A stretch of 64,000 nt of DNA, from positions 44,707-108,706 of the forward strand of contig CANRMF010000001.1 in the NCBI GenBank assembly GCA_947631665.1. Direction: 5' to 3'. The position numbers and the translations under genes were made by a program. Under the pieces are notes generated by a model. It had not been told where the DNA came from and did not search any database. It saw nothing but the letters and a program-made list of their open reading frames with translations. This document shows, in pieces, positions 1 through 9,833 of this stretch (position 1 is its first letter; the number at the start of each line of letters is the position of its first letter). The DNA is from an uncultured Lachnospiraceae bacterium (GTDB lineage Bacteria > Bacillota > Clostridia > Lachnospirales > Lachnospiraceae).

Positions 1-135
1 AATCCGGTCGGTCGTAAAATAAAGGACAATGTTGACGAATAAATAAACTAAAATAATTCCTAAAACAATAAAACCGATATTCAGATTGATTTTTGAACGA
101 TATCTGATTTTTTTACTTGTGTTATTTCCGGACAT
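1..135 (-). CDS. Partial CDS (N-terminus), membrane-anchored protein, possibly HlyD-like
   Basis: Minus-strand reading from ATG at 135 gives MSGNNTSKKIRYRSKINLNIGFIVLGIILVYLFVNIVLYFTTDRI, basic N-terminus plus one TM helix, RBS GGAGAG upstream; runs off the window edge. Confidence 0.55.
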   Translation of the reverse strand, partial: MSGNNTSKKIRYRSKINLNIGFIVLGIILVYLFVNIVLYFTTDRI

Positions 136-215
136 AAGTCTCTCCATTTTCGTTTGCAACACTTCTGTTTGGTACAGAAATTACCGTTCAAACAGAAATA
201 AAACCACTATGTCAT

Positions 216-244
216 ATTATCATATAATTTGTGAGGATAGTCAA
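216..244 (-). promoter_or_regulatory. Sigma-A-type promoter for the partial gene at the window start
   Basis: Minus strand TTGACT-N17-GATAAT. Confidence 0.5.
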
Positions 245-326
245 TATTGCTAAAATGAAAATTTTATGTATTTTTTTTGAATTTCTGGTAATTCTATTAA
301 AAGAAATCAATTAGGAGGATTTTAAA

Positions 327-539
327 ATGAGAAGTAAAGGATTAGACTATTTTATTCTTGCATTAGCAATTATAGGAGCAATCAACTGGGGACTGGTAGG
401 AATTTTCAAAATCAATTTGGTTTCCTACTTATTCGGCAGTATGTCTTGGGTATCAAGAATTATTTACGCACTGGTTGGGCTTTGCGGATTATATTTATTA
501 AGCTTTTATGGAAGAATTTCTTCTTTCGGACGCGAATAA
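327..539 (+). CDS. DUF378 family small membrane protein
   Basis: LDYFILALAIIGAINWGLVGIFKINLVSYLFG is a typical DUF378 signature; AGGAGG RBS upstream. Confidence 0.85.
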   Translation: MRSKGLDYFILALAIIGAINWGLVGIFKINLVSYLFGSMSWVSRIIYALVGLCGLYLLSFYGRISSFGRE

Positions 540-550
540 TAGTCGTCCTG

Positions 551-599
551 AAAAAGAACCTGATATCATTCAAAGTAAGAATGGCATCAGGTTCTTTTT
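551..599. terminator. Bidirectional intrinsic terminator
   Basis: Perfect 14-bp inverted repeat AAAAAGAACCTGAT...ATCAGGTTCTTTTT. Confidence 0.85.
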
Positions 600-602
600 T
601 AA

Positions 603-1016
603 TTAGCAGGAAACAATTACCTTATCTTTTGCATTTTCCGGTAAGTCCGCTTCCTTAACAGAAATACTCAGGACAAACGTAATACCTTCACTCAGTTTAT
701 CCAAAGTATCAATCAGGGAAGCTAAAGTCGTTTCATCAGAATGAGAAATCGTCAAAAGGCTGTCAAAAAAGATTGTTTCAATGTCATGGTTGCCGGACAG
801 CAGTCCGGATACAAATCCGACAAAGCCTTCATATGACTGAACAGGATATTCGCAGATATTGATTAAGCGAATCCGGTTATTGAGTTCATACATATGCTTT
901 GCGCTTTTGTCCACATAAATGACATCGCCCGTTGCACTGCCGACAGCGTCAGCAGCCTTTTGCAGCACTTCTTTTGTCTTACCTTTTCCTTTTTCTCCAC
1001 AAATGATTTGAATCAT
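603..1016 (-). CDS. Small P-loop protein of unknown function (137 aa)
   Basis: Walker A GEKGKGKT near the N-terminus and a Walker B-like ETIFFDS. Confidence 0.6.
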   Translation of the reverse strand: MIQIICGEKGKGKTKEVLQKAADAVGSATGDVIYVDKSAKHMYELNNRIRLINICEYPVQSYEGFVGFVSGLLSGNHDIETIFFDSLLTISHSDETTLASLIDTLDKLSEGITFVLSISVKEADLPENAKDKVIVSC

Positions 1017-1059
1017 ATAGTGTCCTCCTTTGTTTTTATTTTATGTGCCTTCCTGACAC

Positions 1060-1458
1060 TTAACTACGATAAAATTCACGCCAGTCCAATTCTCCGCGAT
1101 CCAACGCATGAATCAGTAATTCGGCGGACGCAAGGTTGGTCGCTAACGGAATATTGTGCGTATCGCATAAACGGATTGCTTTATGAATATCCGGTTCATG
1201 GGACTTGGGATTCAGTGGATCTCTCAGAAAAATCAATAAATCAAGCTGGTTCTGTTCAATCTGTGAACACATCTGCTGTTCTCCGCCCAGATGACCGGCA
1301 AGATATTTGTACACCGTCAGATTGGCGGCTTCCTCAATCAGCCTGCCCGTCGTTCCGGTAGCATATAATGAATGTTTGTTTAATATTCCGCGATATGCCA
1401 CACAGAAATTCTGCATTAGTTTTTTCTTTGAATCATGTGCAATGAAACCAATATTCAT
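1060..1458 (-). CDS. mgsA: Methylglyoxal synthase
   Basis: MNIGFIAHDSKKKLMQNFCVAYRGIL...ATGTTG...GGEQQ...FLRDPLNP...PLATNLASAELL. The ORF track start (1707) is too far upstream and overlaps rodA. Confidence 0.93.
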   Translation of the reverse strand: MNIGFIAHDSKKKLMQNFCVAYRGILNKHSLYATGTTGRLIEEAANLTVYKYLAGHLGGEQQMCSQIEQNQLDLLIFLRDPLNPKSHEPDIHKAIRLCDTHNIPLATNLASAELLIHALDRGELDWREFYRS

Positions 1459-1472
1459 ATATCCCTCCATGC

Positions 1473-2612
1473 TTATAATAAATTTCTTTTCTGTAATCCG
1501 ATATTTAATATAATGCCGATACCGCAGTATAAACTTACCAGTGAAGTCAGCCCGTAACTCACAAACGGCAGCGTCAGACCGGTATTTGGCAAAAGCATCG
1601 TCGCTACGGAAATGTTGATAAAAGACTGAATTGTAATTAAAACGCCAAATCCATAGCAGAACAGCCGCCCCATCAGGTCGCCGGCATGTGCGCCGGTAAT
1701 AAAACACTCAAGAACAATCAGAAACAGCAATATAATTACGGCCGCGCCTCCGATAAATCCCATTTCCTCCCCGACAATCGTAAATATAAAGTCCGTATGC
1801 GCTTCTGAAAGGAAATTTCCGTTTTTTACGGAAGTCACCGTATTATTGTCGAGCCCTTTTCCGGTCAAACCGCCCGAACCAATCGCCAAAAGAGAATTTT
1901 CCTGCTGATAGCGGATTTTTTCTGCTTCAGGATTATTCTCCTGAAAAAATCCGACAATCCTGTTATACTGATACTCCTCCAAAATGCCACTGTCAGGCTG
2001 GAGTACAAAATATCCTGAAATAAGAATTACCGGCACTGCAATAACGAGAACCGTCCAAACAATTTTACTGCTGATTCCTGATAAAAATATTATAGCACAA
2101 AATGTCACAAAAATAACTATTGTTGTTGATAAATCCGGCTCTTTATATATCAAAAATAATGGAACAGCCGCAAATAATACAATTCCCCCTAAAGTTTTCA
2201 GGGAACTGATTTGTCCTCTCCGCTTGTACAAGTATGAAGCAAAAAAGATTAACAGAAAAATTTTACCTAACTCTGAGGGTTGAAACTGCGTAAATCCCAA
2301 GTCAATCCAACGCGTAGCGCCCTTGTTGGTGACGCCGATCAGAAAAACCGAAATTAACAGTATGTTGGTAATAATATAAATAATCCAATAAAATTTAAAA
2401 ATGAATTTATAACTGAGCAGCGTAAAAATAATCAGCACGATAATACTGATTGCCAGTCCGATAATCTGCTTAAACTGATAGTTCTCCCCTTCCGCAGCGC
2501 TGCCAATCGTAAAAATTCCTATGCACGTGATGGCAATCACATAGACAATCAGTCTGAAATTCAGATTTGACAACTCATATGCTTTTAATTTTTGGATTAT
2601 TTTTCTAAACAT
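1473..2612 (-). CDS. rodA: Rod shape-determining SEDS protein RodA
   Basis: Multi-pass SEDS protein with GLTGKGL...FLSEAHTDFIFTIVGEEMGFIG and LPFVSYG motifs. Confidence 0.93.
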   Translation of the reverse strand: MFRKIIQKLKAYELSNLNFRLIVYVIAITCIGIFTIGSAAEGENYQFKQIIGLAISIIVLIIFTLLSYKFIFKFYWIIYIITNILLISVFLIGVTNKGATRWIDLGFTQFQPSELGKIFLLIFFASYLYKRRGQISSLKTLGGIVLFAAVPLFLIYKEPDLSTTIVIFVTFCAIIFLSGISSKIVWTVLVIAVPVILISGYFVLQPDSGILEEYQYNRIVGFFQENNPEAEKIRYQQENSLLAIGSGGLTGKGLDNNTVTSVKNGNFLSEAHTDFIFTIVGEEMGFIGGAAVIILLFLIVLECFITGAHAGDLMGRLFCYGFGVLITIQSFINISVATMLLPNTGLTLPFVSYGLTSLVSLYCGIGIILNIGLQKRNLL

Positions 2613-2613
2613 T

Positions 2614-2865
2614 TTATACTTTAACCTCTTTTATCGGAATGTTTGCCAGAAGATATGGAATGGAATCATGACATATCTCAACGGAACATTTTTCCCTGTC
2701 TACATCTATGTATTTTGAAAGGACTTTAATTAAATCTTTTTTAATTGCATCGGTCGTGTAAGGATTACAGCCCACGCGGTCTGTTACTAACAATATCTGC
2801 AGACGTTTTTTTGCGATGGAACTGGATTTCTTTTTTCTAAAAAATTTTTTAAAAAACATCATCAA
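2614..2865 (-). CDS. minE: Cell division topological specificity factor MinE
   Basis: AKKRLQILLVTDR...KDLIKVLSKYIDVDREKCSVEI; overlaps the minD end by 4 nt. Confidence 0.9.
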   Translation of the reverse strand: MMMFFKKFFRKKKSSSIAKKRLQILLVTDRVGCNPYTTDAIKKDLIKVLSKYIDVDREKCSVEICHDSIPYLLANIPIKEVKV

Positions 2866-3647
2866 TACCCCCTGCTAAAAATCAATTTCCTAAAACGTTT
2901 CGTTTTCTTTGAAGTTTTTTCATTGAAAGGTTCGCCTATCAATTTTTCAGTAATACTGATGATTGATTTTTTGATTTTTGTATTTTGATCCATCAATGAG
3001 ACTCCGCGGTTGGTTGCAACAACAACGTCAGTATCGTCATTCAGGTATCCGATCAGCTCCGCCCCTAAAATCTCTGAGACGTCCTCTTTTGACATCATAT
3101 CGCCTTTCCGGATTAAGTCCGGACGGATTCGGTTTACAATCAGGGAAACCGGTGAAATCCCGCTTTTCTCCAGCAAGCCGATTACGCGGTCTGCGTCCCG
3201 CACTGCGGAAACCTCCGGCGTCGTAATGACGACTGCCTTGTCTGCGGCGGCAATCGCATTTTGAAAGCCCCGTTCAATGCCGGCAGGACAGTCAATCAGA
3301 ACATAGTCAAATTTTTCTTTCAACTGTTCAACCAGCCGGCGCATCTGCTCCGGCGTGACGGCGTCCTTATCCCGCGTCTGCGCACTCGGCAGCAAAAATA
3401 AATTAGAATGGGTTCTGTCGCGGATAATTGCCTGACTCAAACGGCAGTTTCCTTCTACTACATCTACAAGATTGTACGTAATGTAATTTTCAAGCCCCAT
3501 AACGACATCGAGATTTCTTAATCCGATGTCCGTATCAATCGCAAGAATTTTTTTCCCTTTTTTTGCCATTGATACACTTAAATTTGCGGTGATGGTTGTT
3601 TTTCCAACCCCGCCTTTTCCGGAAGTGATAACAATTACTTCTCCCAT
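2862..3647 (-). CDS. minD: Septum site-determining ATPase MinD
   Basis: MGEVIVITSGKGGVGKTTITANLS deviant Walker A; IGLRNLDVVMGLE. Confidence 0.95.
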   Translation of the reverse strand: MGEVIVITSGKGGVGKTTITANLSVSMAKKGKKILAIDTDIGLRNLDVVMGLENYITYNLVDVVEGNCRLSQAIIRDRTHSNLFLLPSAQTRDKDAVTPEQMRRLVEQLKEKFDYVLIDCPAGIERGFQNAIAAADKAVVITTPEVSAVRDADRVIGLLEKSGISPVSLIVNRIRPDLIRKGDMMSKEDVSEILGAELIGYLNDDTDVVVATNRGVSLMDQNTKIKKSIISITEKLIGEPFNEKTSKKTKRFRKLIFSRGY

Positions 3648-3717
3648 AAGCTCCTCCTAAAAAAATAATTATCAGCTTTTGTAATTTATGTTTTTTTCTT
3701 TAGGAAGTTTCGCCGGT

Positions 3718-6555
3718 TTAATCCTGCGTTACATCAGAAGCGTCCTGTTTCTTGACTTCTTTATTGATATCTTTATCTGTCAGTTCGCCATATTGATACT
3801 GAATTACATTTTTTGCCAGTTCCGCTGAGTCGTGAGAGGAATTTCCAAATGGAATAACAACGGAAACCGCCATTTTCGGATTATCATACGGCGCATATGC
3901 AACAAACACAGAATGAGAATTTCTATGCTTATTTTCTTGGGCTGTTCCGGATTTTCCGGCAATCTTGATTTTTGTATCATTAAAATATTTTTGAACGGTA
4001 CCGCTGGTAATTACCATGCGCATACCGGTGTGAATGGCTTCCCATGTGCTGGCTGAGGCGTCAACTTTGTTTGAGGCAGCCGGTTTTCCCGCACTGACTA
4101 ATTTTCCTGCGCCGGAGGTCACTTTACCGATCAGCGTCAGCGGGTTGTTCGTACCGCCGTTTGCAATGGTTGACACATACCGCGCAAGCTGCACCGGCGT
4201 GTAGGCGTTACTGCCCTGACCGATTGCGGAGTGTACCGCGCTCTCTGTTGAAAAATGAGGTTCCCGCTCTGTAATTTCCACACCGGATTTCATATTCAGA
4301 CCGAGTTTGGTCGCGTAAGTCTCCAAGCGCTCCAAGCCTGAAGCGCTGTCATATTTTTTTGAATTGATGGAACCGAGACGGTATCCCATTTCGTAAAAGA
4401 AATAGTTACAGGACTGGGCAATCGCCTGCTCCACATTCAGAGGCCCATGCGCCGACGGGTAAATCCAGCATTTTGGAGACGGCGTAATGGCTTTATATAC
4501 GCCGGTATCATTGACCGTCTCATCTAAACTGATTAAATCCTCCTCAAGGGCAGCCATTGCAGTACACATTTTAAATGTTGAACCCGGAGCGGTTGCGCCC
4601 TGTGTGGCGCGGTTGTAAAGCGGATCGGACTGATCCTGCAAAAGCTGGTTCCAGTAATCCGGATCGACGCTGCCGGAAAGTTTATTGTTGTCATAGCTTG
4701 GATATGTCACCATGGCGGTCACCTGTCCTGTGTTCGGATCAGTAACCACAATCGAACCGGAGCATGGATCCAAAGCCAACTGCGCCGGCGTAATTTTCAG
4801 CTTTTTAATCTGGTCAATGATAAACTGGTAACAGTAAACCGTATCGTATGTCTGCAGTCTTGCATATTTATCCCGGTCTTTTTCCAAAATGCCCTGATCA
4901 TATAACAGCATACAGATTTCGCTTCCGGAAACAGTGCCGTCAAAAATACGGTAATAAACGACTTTTTCACTGAACTCCGTATTATTTTCCAAATCTTCAA
5001 AAAGATACTGTAAAATCAAATCGTAGGTCTCGTCGGAGGATAGATATTCATTTTCTGCGCCGAGCAGTTCGATATCAATCCAGTTGTTCCGGATAGCGGC
5101 CTTTAAAAACGTATTGATACTGGTCTTTCCGTTGATATAGTTCTGATAGTCCTGATTTTCGGTATCAATCGTCGAAGTCAGCAAGATGCCCGAAGTTTTC
5201 AAAATTTCATAAATATAATCATCATATTCCTGAAATTCGTCTGATAAATCATTGTATTTCGTGCCCTCTCCCTCAAGCTCCGTATGTAATTTTTTTAAAG
5301 CGGCTTTCATGGAATCGGTATATTTTTTATACAGTTTTTTTTCATTATCCGTTTTGTGGGCGGCAATCAGTTTTTCCAGACTGACTACATTATTTGTCAC
5401 AAGCTGTGCGTAGACTTTTTTTGCGGAAATATAATGAATGTCGTCGTCGGTTTCACTCTTTTCGTCAACGTCATAATTTTTGATTTCGGAAATTAAAATT
5501 GCGGCAATCTTCTTTTCCAGAAGTTTGTATGCGGCAATCTGCATTTTGCTGTCAATTGTCAGATAAATGTCGTTTCCGGCAGAAGCGTCCGTCGATGAAA
5601 TTTCACTTAAAACTTTTCCGGTGCTGTCCACGAAGATTTTTGTCTCTCCATGAACGCCCTGCAATTCGTCCTCGCACGCCTGTTCAATACCTGCTTTTCC
5701 CACAATATCGTTGGACACATATTTTTTTCCGGCTTCCGTATATTCCTCAAGCTCCGCGTCGGAAATTTTACCGGTGTAGCCTATAATCGGGGCAAAATAC
5801 ATACTGTTGTTATATTTGCGCACCGTCTGCTGTTCTACGGAAACGCCGGTAATCGTCGACGTGTTTTCCTGAATTGCCACTGCGGTTTCTTTGGAAACGT
5901 CTTTTGCAATCGTTGTCGTAACATATTTCTGATAAGAAGTGCAATAGACGTTGTACCGGATAGAAATCATTTTCAGCAGCATGGACTTGTTGTAATCTTC
6001 TTTGATTTCAAAAAAATCATCTTTCAGGTAATTCATTATTTCCGTCGGATTGGCATTCCGGTAATCTTTGTTGTCTCTTACATACCGTTTGTTAAAAATA
6101 TTTTCGTAAAAAATTTTTTTGGCGGCGTCGGAGGCAAAATTAAATTCCCAGTGTTTTGCCGAATTGAGAATAATCGGGAAATCAATAATTACGGTATCCC
6201 CGTTTTTTTCAATCAGTTTGATTGTATTGGAAACAATCTTATTGAGCTGTGCGTTTTTCGTATCGGAACTGTCGATTTTGTCCTCAAAGACAACGGAATA
6301 GGCAAGGCTGTCATACGCTAAAACCTTTCCCTTTGCGTCGAGAATCCTGCCTCTGGTGCCGGGATTGTAAATGGTTTTTTCCGCTTGTTGAATATAGGTG
6401 CTCATGTAGTAATTTTCATTTACAATCTGCAGGTCAAAAATCCGGTAAATCAGTCCCGCAAACATACAGATGACAATAACGGAAACAATGAAAATTCTTG
6501 ATTTTATTATTTTTAAAATATTATATAAAAAATCACTTACCAAAGTATAATTCAC
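3718..6555 (-). CDS. mrdA: Penicillin-binding protein 2 (class B transpeptidase), unusually long (945 aa)
   Basis: Single N-terminal TM; transpeptidase motifs STFK, SCN, KSGT; lies between mreD and minD. Confidence 0.9.
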   Translation of the reverse strand: MNYTLVSDFLYNILKIIKSRIFIVSVIVICMFAGLIYRIFDLQIVNENYYMSTYIQQAEKTIYNPGTRGRILDAKGKVLAYDSLAYSVVFEDKIDSSDTKNAQLNKIVSNTIKLIEKNGDTVIIDFPIILNSAKHWEFNFASDAAKKIFYENIFNKRYVRDNKDYRNANPTEIMNYLKDDFFEIKEDYNKSMLLKMISIRYNVYCTSYQKYVTTTIAKDVSKETAVAIQENTSTITGVSVEQQTVRKYNNSMYFAPIIGYTGKISDAELEEYTEAGKKYVSNDIVGKAGIEQACEDELQGVHGETKIFVDSTGKVLSEISSTDASAGNDIYLTIDSKMQIAAYKLLEKKIAAILISEIKNYDVDEKSETDDDIHYISAKKVYAQLVTNNVVSLEKLIAAHKTDNEKKLYKKYTDSMKAALKKLHTELEGEGTKYNDLSDEFQEYDDYIYEILKTSGILLTSTIDTENQDYQNYINGKTSINTFLKAAIRNNWIDIELLGAENEYLSSDETYDLILQYLFEDLENNTEFSEKVVYYRIFDGTVSGSEICMLLYDQGILEKDRDKYARLQTYDTVYCYQFIIDQIKKLKITPAQLALDPCSGSIVVTDPNTGQVTAMVTYPSYDNNKLSGSVDPDYWNQLLQDQSDPLYNRATQGATAPGSTFKMCTAMAALEEDLISLDETVNDTGVYKAITPSPKCWIYPSAHGPLNVEQAIAQSCNYFFYEMGYRLGSINSKKYDSASGLERLETYATKLGLNMKSGVEITEREPHFSTESAVHSAIGQGSNAYTPVQLARYVSTIANGGTNNPLTLIGKVTSGAGKLVSAGKPAASNKVDASASTWEAIHTGMRMVITSGTVQKYFNDTKIKIAGKSGTAQENKHRNSHSVFVAYAPYDNPKMAVSVVIPFGNSSHDSAELAKNVIQYQYGELTDKDINKEVKKQDASDVTQD

Positions 6556-7066
6556 TCTCCTGTTTTTCTGCGTAAACTTTTTCGTTTAATAAATAAAACG
6601 CTTTGTATAATAACAGCATTAAAAATGCCGTAAAAATCATTTCCGGCAGTATGATCCGGTCGAAATAAAAGGAATATGTCAGTTTATTTCTCAGAAGGAA
6701 CCGGAAAATATAAACGAAGGAATTGTAAACAAAATCATTGAAAAATACCAAAAGCATTGCCATGTACACATGGTCATTATGCAGCAGACGTTTGAATATG
6801 CCGCTGAAAAATCCGATATAAGTATAAATTAAAGCGTACAGTCCGAGCACGTCGCCAAATGCAATATCCACTAAAAAGCCACAGAAAAGTCCTGTGAGGC
6901 TGCCGAAATTTTCTCCTCGCATAAATCCCAGAATGGACGTCACTAAAAGAAGTAAATTTGGGGTTGAAACCAGTAGATTTGTACTGAGCGATATGTAACT
7001 CTGTAACACAAATGCGATAATAACAATGACTCCTGTCACAAGAATTTTAATAAAATTGCGTTTCAT
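6533..7066 (-). CDS. mreD: Rod shape-determining protein MreD
   Basis: Multi-TM small protein between mreC and PBP2; GFLVDIAFGDVLGLYALIYTYIG. Confidence 0.88.
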   Translation of the reverse strand: MKRNFIKILVTGVIVIIAFVLQSYISLSTNLLVSTPNLLLLVTSILGFMRGENFGSLTGLFCGFLVDIAFGDVLGLYALIYTYIGFFSGIFKRLLHNDHVYMAMLLVFFNDFVYNSFVYIFRFLLRNKLTYSFYFDRIILPEMIFTAFLMLLLYKAFYLLNEKVYAEKQESELYFGK

Positions 7067-7067
7067 T

Positions 7068-7925
7068 TTAATCCTTTAAATCCTCTTTTAACTGTGTAAT
7101 CACCAACACTTCGTTGATATGCTGAAAATCAACGGCGGGAAGAATGGTGCCCGACTGCGTCAGATCGTTGGAATCCGGCTGCACCTGATTTACATATCCC
7201 ACCAGAATTCCCGGAAGAAATTTATCGCTGATTTGGGAGGTCACTACGGAATCGCCCTCTTTTACCTCAGCGTTTTTATCAATTTCCGTAATATTTAAAA
7301 TCCCCTGCTCCATCAGTTTTAAATCGCCGCTGACAATGCCGGTATCAGTCGCATTGACGAACGCAACGCTGACTTTGCTTTCATCGTCGATTACGGAACG
7401 GACTTTTGCGTAATTTTTTCCGACGTCATAGACGATGCCGACAAGTCCGCCGCCGCTGATAACGTTCATATCCACCGCGATTCCATCATCGCTGCCTTTA
7501 TTGATTGTGAAAATATGAAACCAGTTTCCGGTATCCTTTCCAATTACGGTAGCGCCTACTTTTTTATATTGGGAATAATCTCCGTCAAGCGCATACAACT
7601 GCCTGAGCCGCTCTAATTCGTATTTATTCTGGGATAAAAGGCTGTTTTCCTCAGAGAGCTTATCTACTTTTTCCTGTAACTGCTTATTTTCTTTTGTGAG
7701 TTTGTTGACGGACTTCACCATATCTGATTTGGAAACAAACCATGAACCGACATGGTTCACTCCGTCCTGCAGAGGCACGACAATAACGCTGAGCGCCGCC
7801 TTAAAAGGTTTTGCGTAATTTTTTACGGTAACTGATAAAATCAGATTGACAATACACAAAAGCGTCAGAATAAATATCAGCACTTTTGGTTTAATTCCGA
7901 ATTTTTTGTTCTTTTTCATAACCAT
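7068..7925 (-). CDS. mreC: Rod shape-determining protein MreC
   Basis: TM plus coiled coil plus beta-domain (VIGKDTGNWFHIFTINKGSDDGI). Confidence 0.92.
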   Translation of the reverse strand: MVMKKNKKFGIKPKVLIFILTLLCIVNLILSVTVKNYAKPFKAALSVIVVPLQDGVNHVGSWFVSKSDMVKSVNKLTKENKQLQEKVDKLSEENSLLSQNKYELERLRQLYALDGDYSQYKKVGATVIGKDTGNWFHIFTINKGSDDGIAVDMNVISGGGLVGIVYDVGKNYAKVRSVIDDESKVSVAFVNATDTGIVSGDLKLMEQGILNITEIDKNAEVKEGDSVVTSQISDKFLPGILVGYVNQVQPDSNDLTQSGTILPAVDFQHINEVLVITQLKEDLKD

Positions 7926-7932
7926 TTATCCT

Positions 7933-8967
7933 TTATAATGAAATCTTGCCCGGCTCGTACAGTAATTTTCTGAATTTACTGTCTGACATAATGAGAGAAA
8001 TCCCGCGTATTACTGAATTTTCGGGATTTTCCACCCGGTTCACTTTCAGTTCCGTCTCTGCGGCAATCAACTGATCGAGATTTTTTATGCGGGCAGAGCC
8101 GCCGGTCAGATAAATTCCGCGATTCATAATGTCTGCCGAGAGTTCCGGAGGCGTCCGCTCCAGCAGGGATTTTATCGAATCTATGATGGTATCGAAAAAC
8201 TGTCCGATTGCGTCGCAGATGGTATCTTTTGCAATCGCCCTCTCTGAAGGAAGTCCGGTAATAATATTTCTCCCGAAAACATAGATGGTATCGTCGTCTT
8301 CGTCTTCGCTTTCCTCGTCCTCGTCATACATAGCGTCGGCAAGCGCAATTTTTATTTTTTCGGCGGTTTTCAGGCCGATTAGAATATTATATCTTTTTTT
8401 GACAATATCGCAGATTAACTCGTCAATCCTGTTCCCGCCCATTTTAATGATTTTGCTGATGACAATACCGCCGAGTGAAATTACGGAAATCTCCGTCGTA
8501 CTTGAACCGATATTGACAATCATATTGCCTTTTGGCGAAGTGATATCGACGCCAATCCCCACAGCGTCAGCAATCGGCTTTTCGACTATTTTAATTTCAC
8601 GAGGTTTAATCTGGGATTTTGAAACGACATCATAAAAGGCTTTTTTATCCACATCAGTCACATCAGACGGTACTGCAATACAAAACCGCCCCATCTTTGC
8701 GCCTTTTGTCATGTCCATATACAGATTTTCAAAAATATATTTCATATTTTTTAAATCTGCAATAACGCCTTCTTTAATGGGAAAAACCACTTTGATATTG
8801 TCGGGATTTTTTTCGTACATCGTGTACGCCTCATCGCCGTAAGCAAACAGCTCAGTCTTGTTTTTGATGGCGACGACGTTCCTCTGGCTTGTCGTGGTTC
8901 TGGTCATTCCGCTATATATTTTAATATTAGAAGTACCGAAATCGATACCAAAAATACTTTTACTCAT
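7933..8967 (-). CDS. mreB: Actin-like cell shape protein MreB/Mbl
   Basis: GIDFGTSNIKIY phosphate-binding motif; YLTGGSARIKNLDQLI. Confidence 0.9.
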   Translation of the reverse strand: MSKSIFGIDFGTSNIKIYSGMTRTTTSQRNVVAIKNKTELFAYGDEAYTMYEKNPDNIKVVFPIKEGVIADLKNMKYIFENLYMDMTKGAKMGRFCIAVPSDVTDVDKKAFYDVVSKSQIKPREIKIVEKPIADAVGIGVDITSPKGNMIVNIGSSTTEISVISLGGIVISKIIKMGGNRIDELICDIVKKRYNILIGLKTAEKIKIALADAMYDEDEESEDEDDDTIYVFGRNIITGLPSERAIAKDTICDAIGQFFDTIIDSIKSLLERTPPELSADIMNRGIYLTGGSARIKNLDQLIAAETELKVNRVENPENSVIRGISLIMSDSKFRKLLYEPGKISL

Positions 8968-9040
8968 ACTTTCCTCCTAATGGAATCATGCCGGACTGTC
9001 AGAGGCATGTCCATGTTCTTTTGGGTAAGGCAGACTGTTT

Positions 9041-9730
9041 TTAATCAAACACCTTCTGCTCTCTCATGCTGTAATACTGCCGGTCTCCGATAATAATATG
9101 GTCTAACAGATTGATTCCCACAACCTGTCCGCCTTTTAAAATTTCTTTCGACACCGAAATATCCGCGCGGCTGGGGGTTGAATCACCACTTGGGTGATTA
9201 TGTATCAGCACAAAACTGACCGCGTCGCAGCGGAATGCTTCAAGGAAAATTTCGCGGCTCGAAATCAACGACTGATTTACGCTGCCGGTCGTCAGGCAGT
9301 GTTCTTTAATCAGATTGCATTTCGTATCGAGATAAAGCACATATAAATGCTCCTGCTCTAAATGCCGCAGCCGCTCCATATAATATTCCGCAATCGTCGA
9401 GGGCATGTCAAAGCGGAGTTTTTCCGCCGCTTTTTCAGATGCAATCCGTTTCGACAGCTCCGCAATACACAAAATCTGGCACGCTTTTGCATTGCCAATC
9501 CCCTTGATTTTCAAAAGCTGCTCTTTTTTCAGGTGCATCACAGATAACAATTCTGATTCATTGTGCAGATTCGTTAAAATTTCAGCCGCCAGATCCTTGG
9601 CGCTGCGCCCCACAGTTCCGGTTCGCAGGATTACTGAAAGAAGCTCCGTATTGCTCAACATCTGCGCGCCATATTTCAGACACTTTTCATAAGGTCTTTC
9701 CGGTGCAGGTAATTCTTTAATTTTATTCAT
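9041..9730 (-). CDS. radC: RadC family JAB-domain protein
   Basis: HNHPSGDSTPSRADISVSKEI (JAB/RadC motif) and an N-terminal HhH region. Confidence 0.93.
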   Translation of the reverse strand: MNKIKELPAPERPYEKCLKYGAQMLSNTELLSVILRTGTVGRSAKDLAAEILTNLHNESELLSVMHLKKEQLLKIKGIGNAKACQILCIAELSKRIASEKAAEKLRFDMPSTIAEYYMERLRHLEQEHLYVLYLDTKCNLIKEHCLTTGSVNQSLISSREIFLEAFRCDAVSFVLIHNHPSGDSTPSRADISVSKEILKGGQVVGINLLDHIIIGDRQYYSMREQKVFD

Positions 9731-9833
9731 GGACTCATTTCAAACTCTCCCCGTATATGTCCATTTCCTATTTTAACACAATAAAATTTTAGTGTATATG
9801 TTTTTTACAATAAAAGACAATTAAAAACAAAGG

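Noticed and set aside
894-1361. 155-aa plus-strand ORF
   Set aside because: Overlaps mgsA and the P-loop gene on the opposite strand; no coding evidence.
5650-6321. 223-aa plus-strand ORF opposite PBP2
   Set aside because: Shadow ORF antisense to a convincing PBP2 coding region; no recognisable domain or RBS.
8988-9012. CATGCC...GGCATG inverted repeat upstream of mreB
   Set aside because: Only 6 bp with an 11-nt loop; too weak to claim without comparative data.
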